The notes below the pieces were generated by a model. It saw only the letters and a list, made by a program, of their open reading frames with translations, was not told the DNA's origin and ran no database searches. A DNA stretch of 64,000 bases from positions 1 through 64,000 of the forward strand of contig SSEL01000001.1 in the NCBI GenBank assembly GCA_008012315.1. The letters run 5' to 3'. This stretch comes from Rhodospirillaceae bacterium. Its GTDB lineage: Bacteria > Pseudomonadota > Alphaproteobacteria > Dongiales > Dongiaceae. Shown here piece by piece: positions 45,145-54,435 of the stretch. The translations under genes were made by a program, and so were the position numbers. Numbering within the stretch: position 1 is the first letter of the stretch; each line of letters opens with the position of its first letter.

Positions 45145-47394
45145 ATGAAGAAGGCCTGGGATGTCCTGATACCGGCTCTGATCCTGCTGATCGCCCTGGC
45201 GATACGCTGGATCGATCCCTTGCCCGTCGAATATCTCCGCAATGTGACGTTCGACAGCTACCAGCGACTGAAGCCGCGCATCTACAATCCCGATCTGCCG
45301 GTCCGCATCGCCACCATCGATGAAAAGAGCCTGAAGCTGTTCGGCCAATGGCCCTGGCCGCGCAGCCGCATGGCGCAGATCATCGACCGGCTGGCGGAGC
45401 TTGGCGCCGCCGTGGTCGGGGTCGATATCCTGTTCGCCGAGCCGGACCGCACCTCGCCCGAAGCGGTGATGAACCAGTTGCCGGATACGCCAGCGCTGCG
45501 GACCGCCCGTCAAGCCCTGGCGCAGATGCCCGACAATGATGCCGTCTTCGCCGATGCCCTGCGCAAGGTCCCGGTGGTGCTGGCTTTCGCCTTGCAGAAC
45601 GCCGATCCTCACCGGCCGCAGGAGAAGCCCGCGCCGATCGGCGGCTTCGTGTTCCTCGGCGACGACCCCCGGCAATTCGTCACCTCCTATCCCTATGTCG
45701 TCCTGCCCTTGGCCAATCTGCGGGCGGCGGCGGCGGGGATCGGCGTGGTCAATGCCGTGCCCGATATCGACGGCATCATCCGCCGCATTCCACTGGTCCA
45801 GCTTTACCGGGACCAGCTCGTCCCCTCGCTGGTGGCCGAAGCGTTGCGTCTGGCCGGCGGCGGACCGTCTTATCTCCTGCGCTCCGCCAAGACCACGAGC
45901 GAAGGCATCGGCTCGCTGCTCGGCCAGGGCGTCGGCGCCATGCGGATCGGCAGCCAGTTCACCGTGACGACCACGGGCAGCGCGGAAATGCTGCTCTACG
46001 ATACCGGCACCAAACCGCAACGCTTCTTTTCGATTGCCGATCTCATGGACCCCGCCTTCGACCGCAGCCAGGTCGAGGGCCGGGTCATCCTGGTCGGCTC
46101 GACCGTCGAGGGATTAAAGGACAGCAAGCCCAGCCCCATCACCCGCGACATGTCGGGGGTGGAATTCCATGCCCAGACCATCGAGCAGGTGCTCGCCACC
46201 AACCTGCTCGGCGAACCGCAGCTCACCCGGCCCTATTGGGCATTCGGCGCCGAGCTTCTCTATCTGGCGCTGACCGGCATCCTGACCATTTTCATCCTGC
46301 GCCGGCGCGGCGCCCTGACCGGCCTGCTGCTGGCCGTGAATGTCCTGGCCGTGGCGCTGGCCGGCTCCTGGTATCTCTTCAGCCGGCAGCATGTCCTGAT
46401 CGATCCGATCTATCCCGGCCTGGTGGTGTTCCTGATCTTCGTCGCCGGCACGCTCGCCAATTTCGTCCGCACCGAAAGCGAGAAGCGCCATGTCCGCAAC
46501 GCCTTTTCGCTTTATCTCTCGCCGGTCATGGTGGATCAGCTCAGCCAGAATCCGCAGCGCCTCAGCCTCGGCGGCGAGACCCGCAATCTCACCGTCATGT
46601 TCTGCGACGTGCGCGGCTTCACCAAGATTTCGGAAAATCTCGATCCGCAATCCCTGACCCAGCTCATGAACCGCTTCCTGACGCCGATGACACGCAGCAT
46701 CCAGGCACATCAGGGCACTATCGACAAATATATCGGCGATTGCGTCATGGCGTTCTGGAACGCGCCGCTGGACGTCCCGCAGCACGGCCGCCAGGCGCTG
46801 ATGGCGGCGTTCGAGATGCGTCGCGCCTTGCATCACCTGAACCTCACGCTGAAGGCCGAGGCGGAACATGGCGGCAAGAGCGTCGTCGAATTGCAGATCG
46901 GCATCGGCCTCAATAGCGGGCCCGGCTGCGTCGGCAATATGGGGTCGGAGCAACGCCTGACCTATTCGGTGCTCGGCGATACGGTCAATATCGCCTCTCG
47001 CCTGGAGGCCTTGTCGCCGCGTTACGGCGTCGATCTGGTGATTGGCGAGGAAACCGCCGAAGCGGCGCCGGATTTCGCCTTGCTGGAGCTGGACCAGGTA
47101 CGGGTCAAGGGCAAGCAGGAGCCGGTCCGCATCTTCACCGCGCTCGGCGACCGGACCATTGCCGATAGCACCGAGTTCATGAAAGTGCGACTGACCCATG
47201 ACGCTTTGCTGACCGCTTACCGCAATCGCGACTGGCCGGTGGCAATGGCGGCACTGGAGACTTGCCGCGAGGTCATGCCGGCCGGCATGGCGGCCTTCTA
47301 TGATCTCTATGCCGAACGCCTGGCGGAATTTCAGCACCGGCCGCCGGCGCCGGATTGGGACGGCGTTTACATCGCCCGCAGCAAGACCGGATGA
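45145..47394 (+). CDS. CHASE2-domain class III adenylate/guanylate cyclase
   Basis: A 749-aa membrane cyclase. One N-terminal helix (VLIPALILLIALAIRWI) is followed by a periplasmic CHASE2 sensor (about 30-350), with LPVRIATIDEKSLKLFGQWP. Three membrane helices (about 365-440) come next, then a class III cyclase domain (about 470-660). The metal-binding aspartates lie in VMFCDVRGFTKISE (about 485) and DKYIGDCVMAFW (about 532), and LGDTVNIASRLEAL closes the site. It makes cAMP or cGMP in the cytoplasm in response to an unknown periplasmic signal. The next gene encodes an antiporter with a cyclic-nucleotide-binding domain, a possible effector. Confidence 0.93.
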   Translation: MKKAWDVLIPALILLIALAIRWIDPLPVEYLRNVTFDSYQRLKPRIYNPDLPVRIATIDEKSLKLFGQWPWPRSRMAQIIDRLAELGAAVVGVDILFAEPDRTSPEAVMNQLPDTPALRTARQALAQMPDNDAVFADALRKVPVVLAFALQNADPHRPQEKPAPIGGFVFLGDDPRQFVTSYPYVVLPLANLRAAAAGIGVVNAVPDIDGIIRRIPLVQLYRDQLVPSLVAEALRLAGGGPSYLLRSAKTTSEGIGSLLGQGVGAMRIGSQFTVTTTGSAEMLLYDTGTKPQRFFSIADLMDPAFDRSQVEGRVILVGSTVEGLKDSKPSPITRDMSGVEFHAQTIEQVLATNLLGEPQLTRPYWAFGAELLYLALTGILTIFILRRRGALTGLLLAVNVLAVALAGSWYLFSRQHVLIDPIYPGLVVFLIFVAGTLANFVRTESEKRHVRNAFSLYLSPVMVDQLSQNPQRLSLGGETRNLTVMFCDVRGFTKISENLDPQSLTQLMNRFLTPMTRSIQAHQGTIDKYIGDCVMAFWNAPLDVPQHGRQALMAAFEMRRALHHLNLTLKAEAEHGGKSVVELQIGIGLNSGPGCVGNMGSEQRLTYSVLGDTVNIASRLEALSPRYGVDLVIGEETAEAAPDFALLELDQVRVKGKQEPVRIFTALGDRTIADSTEFMKVRLTHDALLTAYRNRDWPVAMAALETCREVMPAGMAAFYDLYAERLAEFQHRPPAPDWDGVYIARSKTG

Positions 47395-47510
47395 AGCATT
47401 CTCAATCATGGGATTAGGACCGACACACCGAAGCCGCCGGCGGCCGGAATTCGGTCCTTGTTAAATGCACCGTAATGCCACAACCGGCATTTGCCGGCGG
47501 CGGCGACCCC

Positions 47511-47575
47511 CTTAGAGACGGATTCACGTCTTTGATGGAAGCATAATGCTTCCATCAAAGACGATCGCGCTCTAG
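47511..47575. repeat. Palindromic intergenic repeat element (copy B3)
   Basis: A perfect 17-bp inverted repeat with a single central base: GTCTTTGATGGAAGCAT (47528-47544) and its complement (47546-47562). It is flanked by GGATTCAC before and CGCGCTCTAGG after, the pattern shared with copies B1 and B2. No T-run follows in either direction, so it is not a typical terminator. It lies between the cyclase and antiporter genes. Confidence 0.75.
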
Positions 47576-47601
47576 GCTGTCGGCGAAACGAGGGGGCTTT
47601 G

Positions 47602-50091
47602 ATGTCGACGATTGGCCTGACTATTTTCGGCCTGACAGCGCTGCTGGCGCTGACCAGCCTGCTGCCGCCGCTGGCCAGCCGGATGCGGCTGCCCTATTCG
47701 GTGCTGCTGGCCATCGTGGGCTGCGGGCTAGGTCTGATTTCCACCGCCCAGCCCCTGGCCCACCGCGTCGTCCTGGATGATTTCGTCGTCGCGCTGCGGC
47801 ATCTGGATATTTCCGCGGAAACCTTCCTCTATGTCTTCCTCCCGGCGCTGTTGTTCGAAACCGCCTTGTCGATCAATGTCCGGCGGTTGCTGGACGATAT
47901 AACGCCCATCATGGCCATGGCGGTGGTCGCGGTGGTGATCTGCACCTTCGTGACCGGCTTCGTTCTCTCCGCCGTTTCCCCGTTCAGCCTGCTTGCCTGC
48001 CTGATGCTGGGCGCCATCGTCGCCACCACCGATCCCGCTGCCGTCGTGGCGATCTTCCGCGAGATCGGCGCACCGCGCCGGCTGTCGATCCTGGTCGAAG
48101 GCGAGAGCCTGCTGAACGATGCCGCCGCCATCGCCATCTATGTCCTGCTGATGGGAGCGCTGCTGAAAGGCCAACCGATCAACGGCTTCACGGCAATCGG
48201 CCAGTTCCTCTTCAGCTTCATCGGCGGGGCGCTCTCCGGCTATCTGTTCGGCCGCTTCACCTGCACGCTGTTCGCTTTGGTGCGCGGCTGGCCGACCGCC
48301 GAGATCACGCTCACCATTTCGCTGGCTTATCTCAGCTTCCTGCTGCCGGAGCACTACCTGCATGTTTCCGGCGTCGTTGCCTGCGTCGCGGCGGGCCTGA
48401 CCATCGGTTCGGTCGGCCGCACCCGGATGTCGCCCAAGACCTTCGAGCAATTGGACGGTGCCTGGGGCCAGCTCGGCTTCTGGTCCAATTCGCTGATTTT
48501 CCTCCTCGCCGCCATGCTGATCCCGCAGACCATGCGCGACCTGACCTGGCGCGATGTCGTGATGATCCTGACGCTCTATGGTGCAACGCTGGTGGCGCGC
48601 GGCATCACCGTCTTCGGCGTGCTGCCCTTGCTGCGCGGCATGAATCGCAATGGCGATATCGGCGGCGGCATGAAGGCCGTGATGTGGTGGGGTGGCATGC
48701 GCGGTGCCGTCTCCCTGGCCCTGGCCCTCTCCGTCACGGAAAATCCCAGCATCGATCCGGCGTTACGCCGTTTCATCGCCATCAACGTCACCGGCTTCGT
48801 CCTGCTGACCCTCTTCATCAACGGCACCAGCCTGCGCCTGCTGATGCAGGGTCTCGGCCTCAACCAGCTCACGGCGCGGCAACGCGCGGTCAAGGATCGC
48901 AGCCTCGCCATGGCGGTCGAGGAAATCCGCAACCGGATCGTCGACATCGCCGATCGCGAAAGGATCGACCGCGAGGTGATCGACGAGGTGGCCGGCGATT
49001 ACAGCCAGCAGGTCACCGCCAATCAGGCGGAACAGGGCAAGCGCGGCGATCTCAGCCCCGAGGATCTGCTATCGGTCGGCCTGACCGTGCTGAGCGCCCA
49101 GGAAGACGAGCGCTATTACAGCAATTTCAAGGCGCAGATCATGACCCGGCATATCGCCGAGCGGCTGCTGGCACAGACCGCCCGGTTGCGCGACGCCGTC
49201 CGGGCCAAGGCCAGCGTGGGCTATCTTAGCGCCGTCGAGGAAAGCCTTCGCCTTACCCGACGGTTCCGCTTTGCCCTGCGGCTGCACCAGATCACCGGCA
49301 TCGACCGGCCGCTGGCCGCGGCCCTGGCCGACCGGTTCGAGGTCCTTCTCAATCAGCGCATCGTCCTCACCGAGCTGATCGCCTTTGCTCGCCGCCGCCT
49401 GACGCCGCTGATCGGCGGCGAGGCGGTCACCGCTGTGATCGAGCTGATCAGCGACCGTCTGGTCAAGGTCAGCGCCGCCTTGCAGGCCTTAAAACTGCAA
49501 TATCCCGATTACGCCCTTGAATTGCAGCGGCGCTATCTCGGCCGCATCGCCCGGCAGATGGAGCTGGACAGTTATGAAGACCTCGCCCAGCAAGCGATGA
49601 TCGGCGGCGAGGTCCTGTCGGAATTGCTGCTGGATACCAAGCGGCGCTGGGCCGGCCTGGACGACCGGCCGCGCCTCGATACCGAATTGACGGCGACCCA
49701 GCTGATCGCCCGGGTGCCGATGTTCCATAATCTCGGCTCGTCGGCGCAGGCGGAAATCGCTCATCTGCTGCATCCGCGCCTGGTCATCCCGGACGAGGTC
49801 ATCGTCCGGGCCGGGGAGCGTGGCGATGCCATGTATTTCGTCGCTTCCGGCGCGGTCACGGTGAAACTGCCCGGCCGCAGCATCGAGCTTGGCAGCGGCG
49901 ATTTCTTCGGCGAGCTGGCCTTGCTGCGGGGCCAGCCGCGCAATGCGGATGTCGTTGCCCTGGGCTTCTGCAAGCTGCTGGTCCTGTCCGCCCGCGACCT
50001 GCAACCATTGCTGGCGCGCGACCGGCAATTGCGGGACCGGATCGAGACCGTGGCAGCCGAGCGCCTCGGCACGGCGCTTAGCCGCAATTAA
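47602..50091 (+). CDS. CPA1 Na+/H+ antiporter with C-terminal cyclic-nucleotide-binding domain
   Basis: An 829-aa protein. The first 410 residues form about 12 helices of a cation:proton antiporter, with ATTDPAAVVAIFREIGAPRR and VEGESLLNDAAAIAIYVLL carrying the NhaP/NHE signature Asp residues. A long cytoplasmic helical linker (about 420-690) leads to a CNB domain (about 695-820): RAGERGDAMYFVASGAVTVK, then GDFFGELALLRGQPRNADVV, which keeps the Glu and Arg that contact the cyclic phosphate. This architecture resembles plant SOS1. Cyclic nucleotide from the adjacent cyclase could control exchange (inference). Confidence 0.92.
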   Translation: MSTIGLTIFGLTALLALTSLLPPLASRMRLPYSVLLAIVGCGLGLISTAQPLAHRVVLDDFVVALRHLDISAETFLYVFLPALLFETALSINVRRLLDDITPIMAMAVVAVVICTFVTGFVLSAVSPFSLLACLMLGAIVATTDPAAVVAIFREIGAPRRLSILVEGESLLNDAAAIAIYVLLMGALLKGQPINGFTAIGQFLFSFIGGALSGYLFGRFTCTLFALVRGWPTAEITLTISLAYLSFLLPEHYLHVSGVVACVAAGLTIGSVGRTRMSPKTFEQLDGAWGQLGFWSNSLIFLLAAMLIPQTMRDLTWRDVVMILTLYGATLVARGITVFGVLPLLRGMNRNGDIGGGMKAVMWWGGMRGAVSLALALSVTENPSIDPALRRFIAINVTGFVLLTLFINGTSLRLLMQGLGLNQLTARQRAVKDRSLAMAVEEIRNRIVDIADRERIDREVIDEVAGDYSQQVTANQAEQGKRGDLSPEDLLSVGLTVLSAQEDERYYSNFKAQIMTRHIAERLLAQTARLRDAVRAKASVGYLSAVEESLRLTRRFRFALRLHQITGIDRPLAAALADRFEVLLNQRIVLTELIAFARRRLTPLIGGEAVTAVIELISDRLVKVSAALQALKLQYPDYALELQRRYLGRIARQMELDSYEDLAQQAMIGGEVLSELLLDTKRRWAGLDDRPRLDTELTATQLIARVPMFHNLGSSAQAEIAHLLHPRLVIPDEVIVRAGERGDAMYFVASGAVTVKLPGRSIELGSGDFFGELALLRGQPRNADVVALGFCKLLVLSARDLQPLLARDRQLRDRIETVAAERLGTALSRN

Positions 50092-50281
50092 GCCCATAGA
50101 TAGAGGGGGCCTTTTACCATTCCGGGGCATTGCGTTAGCGCTCACAATGGAGGGCGCTATATCCGTACGGTTATAGCCTCTAGCTTGGCCATTATTGCCG
50201 GTGCTATAAGCGTTGCATCCATTCGCCGTCGACCGGGGACTGGTCCCGGCAAGGCGGTTATGCCAAGAGGAGATGTCAGGC

Positions 50282-51796
50282 ATGAACCTTGAAGATGCAC
50301 GTAAGCTGGACAAAAAATCATTTCATAAATACGCGTCCAAGCTGAAGTTCGAAACCCGCCACTTCATCGACGGCAAGTTCGTCGAGGGCAAGAAGGGCAA
50401 GAAATTCGAGAGCATCAATCCGGCGACCGGCGAAGTCATCGCCGAAGTCACCCGTGGCGATGCCAGCGATGTCGATCTTGCCGTCAAGGCAGCGCGCAAG
50501 GCCTTCAAGAGTGGCGTGTGGTCGCGCATGGCACCGCGCGATCGCATGGCGATCATGTATCGCTTTGCCGATCTCATCCGCGAGAACGCCCTGCAATTCG
50601 CCCTGATCGACACGCTCGACATGGGCAAGCCGGTAATGGACATGCTGAATTCCGACGTTCCGGCTTCGGCTTTGACCTTCCAGTTCTTCGGCGAAACCAT
50701 CGACAAGATGGAAGGCGTCGTCACCAATACCGCCGCGACCGAATTCCAGTACATCCTGCGCCAGCCGCTCGGCGTCGTCGGCTGCATCGTGCCGTGGAAC
50801 TATCCGCTGATGATGGCCTCCTGGAAGATCGCCCCGGCGCTGGCCGCGGGCAACAGCGTGGTCCTGAAGCCGGCCGAACAGTCGCCGCTCTCGGCCAATC
50901 TGATGGCCAAGCTGTTCATGGAAGCCGGCGGCCCGGCCGGTGTCTTCAACGTCGTGCAGGGTCTCGGCGAGGAAGTCGGCAAGGCGCTCGCTTTGCACAT
51001 GGATGTCGACAAGATCGGCTTCACCGGCTCGACCGAGATCGGCAAGCTGATGATGGTCTATTCCGGCCAGTCGAACATGAAGCGCGTGACGACGGAGACC
51101 GGCGGCAAGACCCCGCAGATCATCACCGCCGATGTGCCCGACATGGACATGGCGATCCAGTATGCCGTCAACGGCATCTTCGGCAACCAGGGCGAGGTCT
51201 GCAATGCCGGCTCGCGTATCCTGGTCGATGCCAAGATCCACGACGAATTCGTCCATAAGTTCCAGGAAAAGGCCAAGGCCAGCTTCCTGCCGGGCGATCC
51301 GCTGGATCCCTCGACCACGATGGGCCCGCTGGTCGATAAGGGCCAGCAAAAGCGCGTGCTGGGCTATATCGATATCGGCAAGAAGGAAGGCGCCAAGCTG
51401 GAATTCGGCGGCGCCGTGCCGAAGGGCCTGGAGAAGGGCGCCTATGTCGCCCCGACCCTGTTCAGCGGCGTGAAGAACAAGATGCGTATCGCCCAGGAAG
51501 AAATCTTCGGCCCGGTCGGCGCGGTCTTGCCGTTCAAGAAGGTCGAGGATGCGATCGAGATCGCCAATGATTCGATCTACGGCCTTGCGGCCTCGATCTG
51601 GAGCTCCGATGTCAATCTCGCCCACAAGGCGGCGCGCGACATCGAGGCCGGCGTCGTCTGGGTCAACTGCTTCGACCATGGCGACATGACCCAGCCCTGG
51701 GGCGGCTTCAAGCAGTCCGGCATGGGCCGCGACAAGTGCCTGGAGACCCTGCTCACCGTCACCCAGACCAAGTCGGTCTGGATGCATCTCGGCTGA
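50282..51796 (+). CDS. Aldehyde dehydrogenase (PuuC/BetB-like)
   Basis: A 504-aa NAD(P)-dependent aldehyde dehydrogenase, complete. The cofactor region VGCIVPWNYPLMMASWKIAP (about 170), FTGSTEIGKLMM, the general-base Glu in TETGGKTPQI (about 271) and the nucleophile in NQGEVCNAGSRILV (about 306) are intact. The sequence, including the C-terminal GDMTQPWGGFKQSGMGRDKC, is closest in pattern to PuuC (gamma-glutamyl-aminobutyraldehyde) and betaine-aldehyde enzymes. The choice between them is not safe. ATG at 50282 lies 9 nt after GAGGAG. A terminator follows the stop, so it is monocistronic. It could back up the broken ALDH at 36556-38070. Confidence 0.9.
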   Translation: MNLEDARKLDKKSFHKYASKLKFETRHFIDGKFVEGKKGKKFESINPATGEVIAEVTRGDASDVDLAVKAARKAFKSGVWSRMAPRDRMAIMYRFADLIRENALQFALIDTLDMGKPVMDMLNSDVPASALTFQFFGETIDKMEGVVTNTAATEFQYILRQPLGVVGCIVPWNYPLMMASWKIAPALAAGNSVVLKPAEQSPLSANLMAKLFMEAGGPAGVFNVVQGLGEEVGKALALHMDVDKIGFTGSTEIGKLMMVYSGQSNMKRVTTETGGKTPQIITADVPDMDMAIQYAVNGIFGNQGEVCNAGSRILVDAKIHDEFVHKFQEKAKASFLPGDPLDPSTTMGPLVDKGQQKRVLGYIDIGKKEGAKLEFGGAVPKGLEKGAYVAPTLFSGVKNKMRIAQEEIFGPVGAVLPFKKVEDAIEIANDSIYGLAASIWSSDVNLAHKAARDIEAGVVWVNCFDHGDMTQPWGGFKQSGMGRDKCLETLLTVTQTKSVWMHLG

Positions 51797-51835
51797 TCGC
51801 CAGGCGGTCGTTCGAACGAGCGGTCAAGCGAAACG

Positions 51836-51864
51836 GGGCGGGGCCTGCGGGTCCCGCCCTTTTT
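51836..51864 (+). terminator. Rho-independent terminator of the aldehyde dehydrogenase gene
   Basis: A 10-bp stem, GGGCGGGGCC (51836-51845) with GGTCCCGCCC (51850-51859), one G-T pair, a TGCG loop, and five T after it. It lies 40 nt past the stop. Confidence 0.88.
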
Positions 51865-51910
51865 CGTCATCCCACTCGAAGACGGAAGCGCTCTCGTCAA
51901 GGAAACCGCA

Positions 51911-52498
51911 ATGGATAGCCATATTTCCCCGGTTCAGTTGGAAAAGGCCTATCGGCTGATCAATCACGGCCCGACGGTGCTGGTTTCAGCCCGTCATGAC
52001 GGCACGGACAATGTCATGTCGGCGGCCTGGGCCTGCGGGCTGGATTTCGACCCGCCGAAACTGACCGTGGTGCTGGACAAGAGCACCAGGACGCGCAGCC
52101 TCATCGAACAAAGCGGCGCCTTCGTCATCCAGGTTCCCACGGCGGCGCAACTGCAATTGACCCAAGCGCTCGGCACCACGAGCATGTTCGATGCGCCGGA
52201 CAAACTGGAACGCTTCGGCGCGCGGCTGTTCCAGATCGACGGACACGACCTGCCCTTCGTCGCGGGATGTTCGGCCTGGCTCGCCTGCCGCCTCATCTCC
52301 GAACCGCATAACCAGCAGACTTATGATCTGTTCATCGGCGAGGTCGTGGCGGCCTGGGCCGATAGCCGCGCCTTCAAGGACGGCCGTTGGCACTTCGAGC
52401 GCGCCGACCCGGCCTGGCGCAGCCTGCATCATGTCGCCGGCGGGCATTACTATGCGATCGGCGAGGCGTTATCCGCACGGGATGTCGAGCAAGGGTGA
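51911..52498 (+). CDS. Flavin reductase-like (FMN-binding) family protein
   Basis: A 195-aa protein of the flavin reductase-like/DIM6-NTAB family. Signatures are an early HGPTVLVSARHDGTDNVMSA, PPKLTVVLDKSTRTRSLIEQ (flavin phosphate loop), SGAFVIQVP, and LACRLISEPHNQQTYDLFIG. Members reduce FMN with NAD(P)H, often for a partner monooxygenase, or bind FMN for other redox roles; no partner lies next to it. Its 3' end is close to the converging GH25 pseudogene (about 12 nt). Confidence 0.88.
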   Translation: MDSHISPVQLEKAYRLINHGPTVLVSARHDGTDNVMSAAWACGLDFDPPKLTVVLDKSTRTRSLIEQSGAFVIQVPTAAQLQLTQALGTTSMFDAPDKLERFGARLFQIDGHDLPFVAGCSAWLACRLISEPHNQQTYDLFIGEVVAAWADSRAFKDGRWHFERADPAWRSLHHVAGGHYYAIGEALSARDVEQG

Positions 52499-52510
52499 CG
52501 CATCTGCTCT

Positions 52511-53157
52511 TCACCTGAGGACATTCCAGTCGACCCGGCCGTCGATGCCGTCGAGCCGGCGAAAGTTGGAAACCTGCCAGACCCGCCAGGGCCTCGCCCC
52601 CGAAATGCGGCTCGACAACGAGGCTCCTCAGCCAGAGCGGCCGGTCGAATCCACGGCTTACGGCAAAATCACGATCGAACTCTTCCGTCAGATAGAGCGC
52701 GACCGGCTTGCGGTAATGGATCTCGACCCGCTCGATGAAAGCGGCCAGCTCGGCCTGCAGCGCGCCGGGCGAGATCCGGCTGGCCCAGTTTCCGCCATCT
52801 TCCAGATCGACCGCAGGCGGCAGCGCGTCGGCTTCGACGGGTACGCTGGCGATGAAATTCGCCGCCTGGTCCGCGCCCGACCGGCAGAGGGTGAAGAAAT
52901 GATAGGCGCCGCGCTTGATGCCGGCGTCGCGCGCGGCGAACCAGTTCGCGGCGAAGCGGCTGTCCCGGTGGTCGCCGCCCTCGGTCGCCTTGATGTAAGC
53001 GAGGCCGACGCCTTGCACCGGCAGCTTGCGCCAGTCGATGCGGCCTTGGTGATGGGAGACGCGCAAAGCGATTCCGTCTAAAACGATCCGGCTCTAGAAA
53101 TAGCGTAAGCCCGAAAAGCCACAAGGCCCTGCCTGCACGTGCTCGGCGACGTCTCAT
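52511..53157 (-). pseudogene. Glycoside hydrolase family 25 (lysozyme) pseudogene with two frame breaks
   Basis: The middle frame is a good GH25 domain: DGIALRVSHHQGRIDWRKL, AYIKATEGGDHRDSRF, RGAYHFFTLCRSGADQAANF, LPPAVDLEDGGNW. At a run of five G (52597-52601 on the plus strand) the frame shifts; the correct ending, RPWRVWQVSNFRRLDGID then GRVDWNVLR-stop, lies in another frame and ends at 52511. At the 5' side an ATG at 53157 starts MRRRRARAGRALWLFGLTLF, a signal-peptide-like segment, but it is out of frame with the GH25 domain across a CTCTAG-containing repeat piece. The enzyme would cut peptidoglycan outside the cytoplasm if intact. Confidence 0.82.
53072..53095. repeat. Repeat fragment (copy B4) inside the GH25 pseudogene
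   Basis: GATTCCGTCTAAAACGATCC followed by GGCTCTAG. The GATTC...CTCTAG layout matches the palindromic repeats near 7507, 10036 and 47511. It falls exactly where the GH25 signal peptide and catalytic domain lose frame, and it supplies an in-frame TAG. Confidence 0.5.
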
Positions 53158-53346
53158 TTGCGCTCTGGATCGATAGCGGAACGGAGCGTCGATGGTTAGC
53201 GGGGAGGATGGCCGCAATTGGGCGGTGTCGCGGTTTTCCGGTGACGGCTTGAAAGTGGAATTGCGCCGCCGCCTGGAAAAGCAAACGGCTCCAAAAGCAA
53301 ACGGCCCCCGATGCCGGGAGCCGTGCTTTATTCTGAGGTCACGGGA

Positions 53347-53976
53347 TCAGATGGCGAGGCGGCTGCGGCCGTTTGCGTTGGCGGCGCGACGATGACCCCT
53401 CCGTTGTCTGTTGGGCAGATTGGGCGCGGCCGCGGCCGTGGTCAGCAAGGCCGGCTCGCCGCTGTGGATATGGCCGATCTCGCCGCCCGTCGCTTGGCCC
53501 GGCTCCAGGATTCCATCGCGCAGGGCCGCAACCTGCAGGCGGTGCGGCCGATTCTCGCCCGGCATGACGAAGCCGTAAGGCGTCGCCGGCACGAAGCCGA
53601 AGCGCTTGTAGTAATCGATGTCGCCGACCAGCAGGACGAGGCCGTAGCCGAGGCCGGCGGCCAGTTCCAGCGTCTTGAAGGTGAGCGCCCGGCCGATGCC
53701 TTTCCCGGCGAATTCCTGGTCGATGCTGAGCGGGCCAAGCAACAGGGCCTGGGTGGCCGTGCCGCCATCCGTCGGATTGACCAGGATCGGCCAGTAGCGG
53801 ATCGAACCGACCAGGCGCTCACCGGCGAAAGCTGTCCAGGAGAGATCGGCGACCGGCTGCACGCCGATACGATACTGGTAGGAAGCCTTGTCGAAACGGC
53901 TGGCGCCGAACACCGTGTCGAGAAGGCCTTCGACAGTGGGCGCGAGATCGGGAGTTTCGGGCTTAAGCAGATACAT
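53347..53976 (-). CDS. GNAT family N-acetyltransferase (YhbS-like)
   Basis: A 209-aa protein. The acetyl-CoA loop is in LLGPLSIDQEFAGKGIGRAL, followed by LVLLVGDIDYYKRFGFVPA, the usual YhbS-type end of the domain. The last 50 residues (IHSGEPALLTTAAAAPNLPN...) are low-complexity and may be a drifted extension. ATG at 53976 lies near a GAAGGA site and starts MYLLKPETPDLAPTVEGLL; a longer frame from 54024 is less likely. The substrate is unknown. Confidence 0.85.
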   Translation of the reverse strand: MYLLKPETPDLAPTVEGLLDTVFGASRFDKASYQYRIGVQPVADLSWTAFAGERLVGSIRYWPILVNPTDGGTATQALLLGPLSIDQEFAGKGIGRALTFKTLELAAGLGYGLVLLVGDIDYYKRFGFVPATPYGFVMPGENRPHRLQVAALRDGILEPGQATGGEIGHIHSGEPALLTTAAAAPNLPNRQRRGHRRAANANGRSRLAI

Positions 53977-54435
53977 TGTCCAGATTCCTTCAGGTAAGTA
54001 AGTGACACTGCGTTTAGTGACCACTGCCGAAACTGGGCGTTCGGCTGCCTACCCGTCGGGTTCCCGGCCTTTAGAAGGCCTTCCCGGCGTCTCGAGCACA
54101 GCCGACCGCCACGCTTCGCAGCGCGCGGATCGATCGTCGTCGGAGACGTAAGGTGGACATAGGGCGACTCTGTCGCTGTTGCTGATGGCGCGGACGATAC
54201 AGAATAACGGGGTGGGGGTCCATAAAAAATCCGAGGGAATTTGCCCCCAGGCGATAAATTTTTGCCCGCGGCGGTTTCATAAACCGTTCCATGAAACGTT
54301 GGGTGCAATCGGCAGCCGGCTCTCCCTGCGCCTGGGTTGAGGCGCGTCCCGGCACCGGGCCGGGCGGAAGGCGGGCAAAGAAAGCGGGGGAGCCGGACTG
54401 GCTCCCCCGCACAGTATTCGCGATCTTCGCCCGGT
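53977..54435. other. Intergenic region between GNAT and APC permease genes
   Basis: About 460 bases. The right part holds the permease terminator (54371-54410). The left part would hold the GNAT promoter, but no confident hexamers were found. Open frames here are shadows with no motif. Confidence 0.4.
54371..54410 (-). terminator. Rho-independent terminator of the APC permease operon
   Basis: A perfect 11-bp stem, GCGGGGGAGCC (54410-54400 on minus) with GGCTCCCCCGC (54394-54384), a 5-nt loop, then TTTCTTT on the minus strand. It lies 25 nt after the permease stop. Confidence 0.85.

Noticed and set aside
47528..47562. Palindrome considered as a bidirectional terminator
   Set aside because: The stem is not GC-rich and neither side has a T-run.
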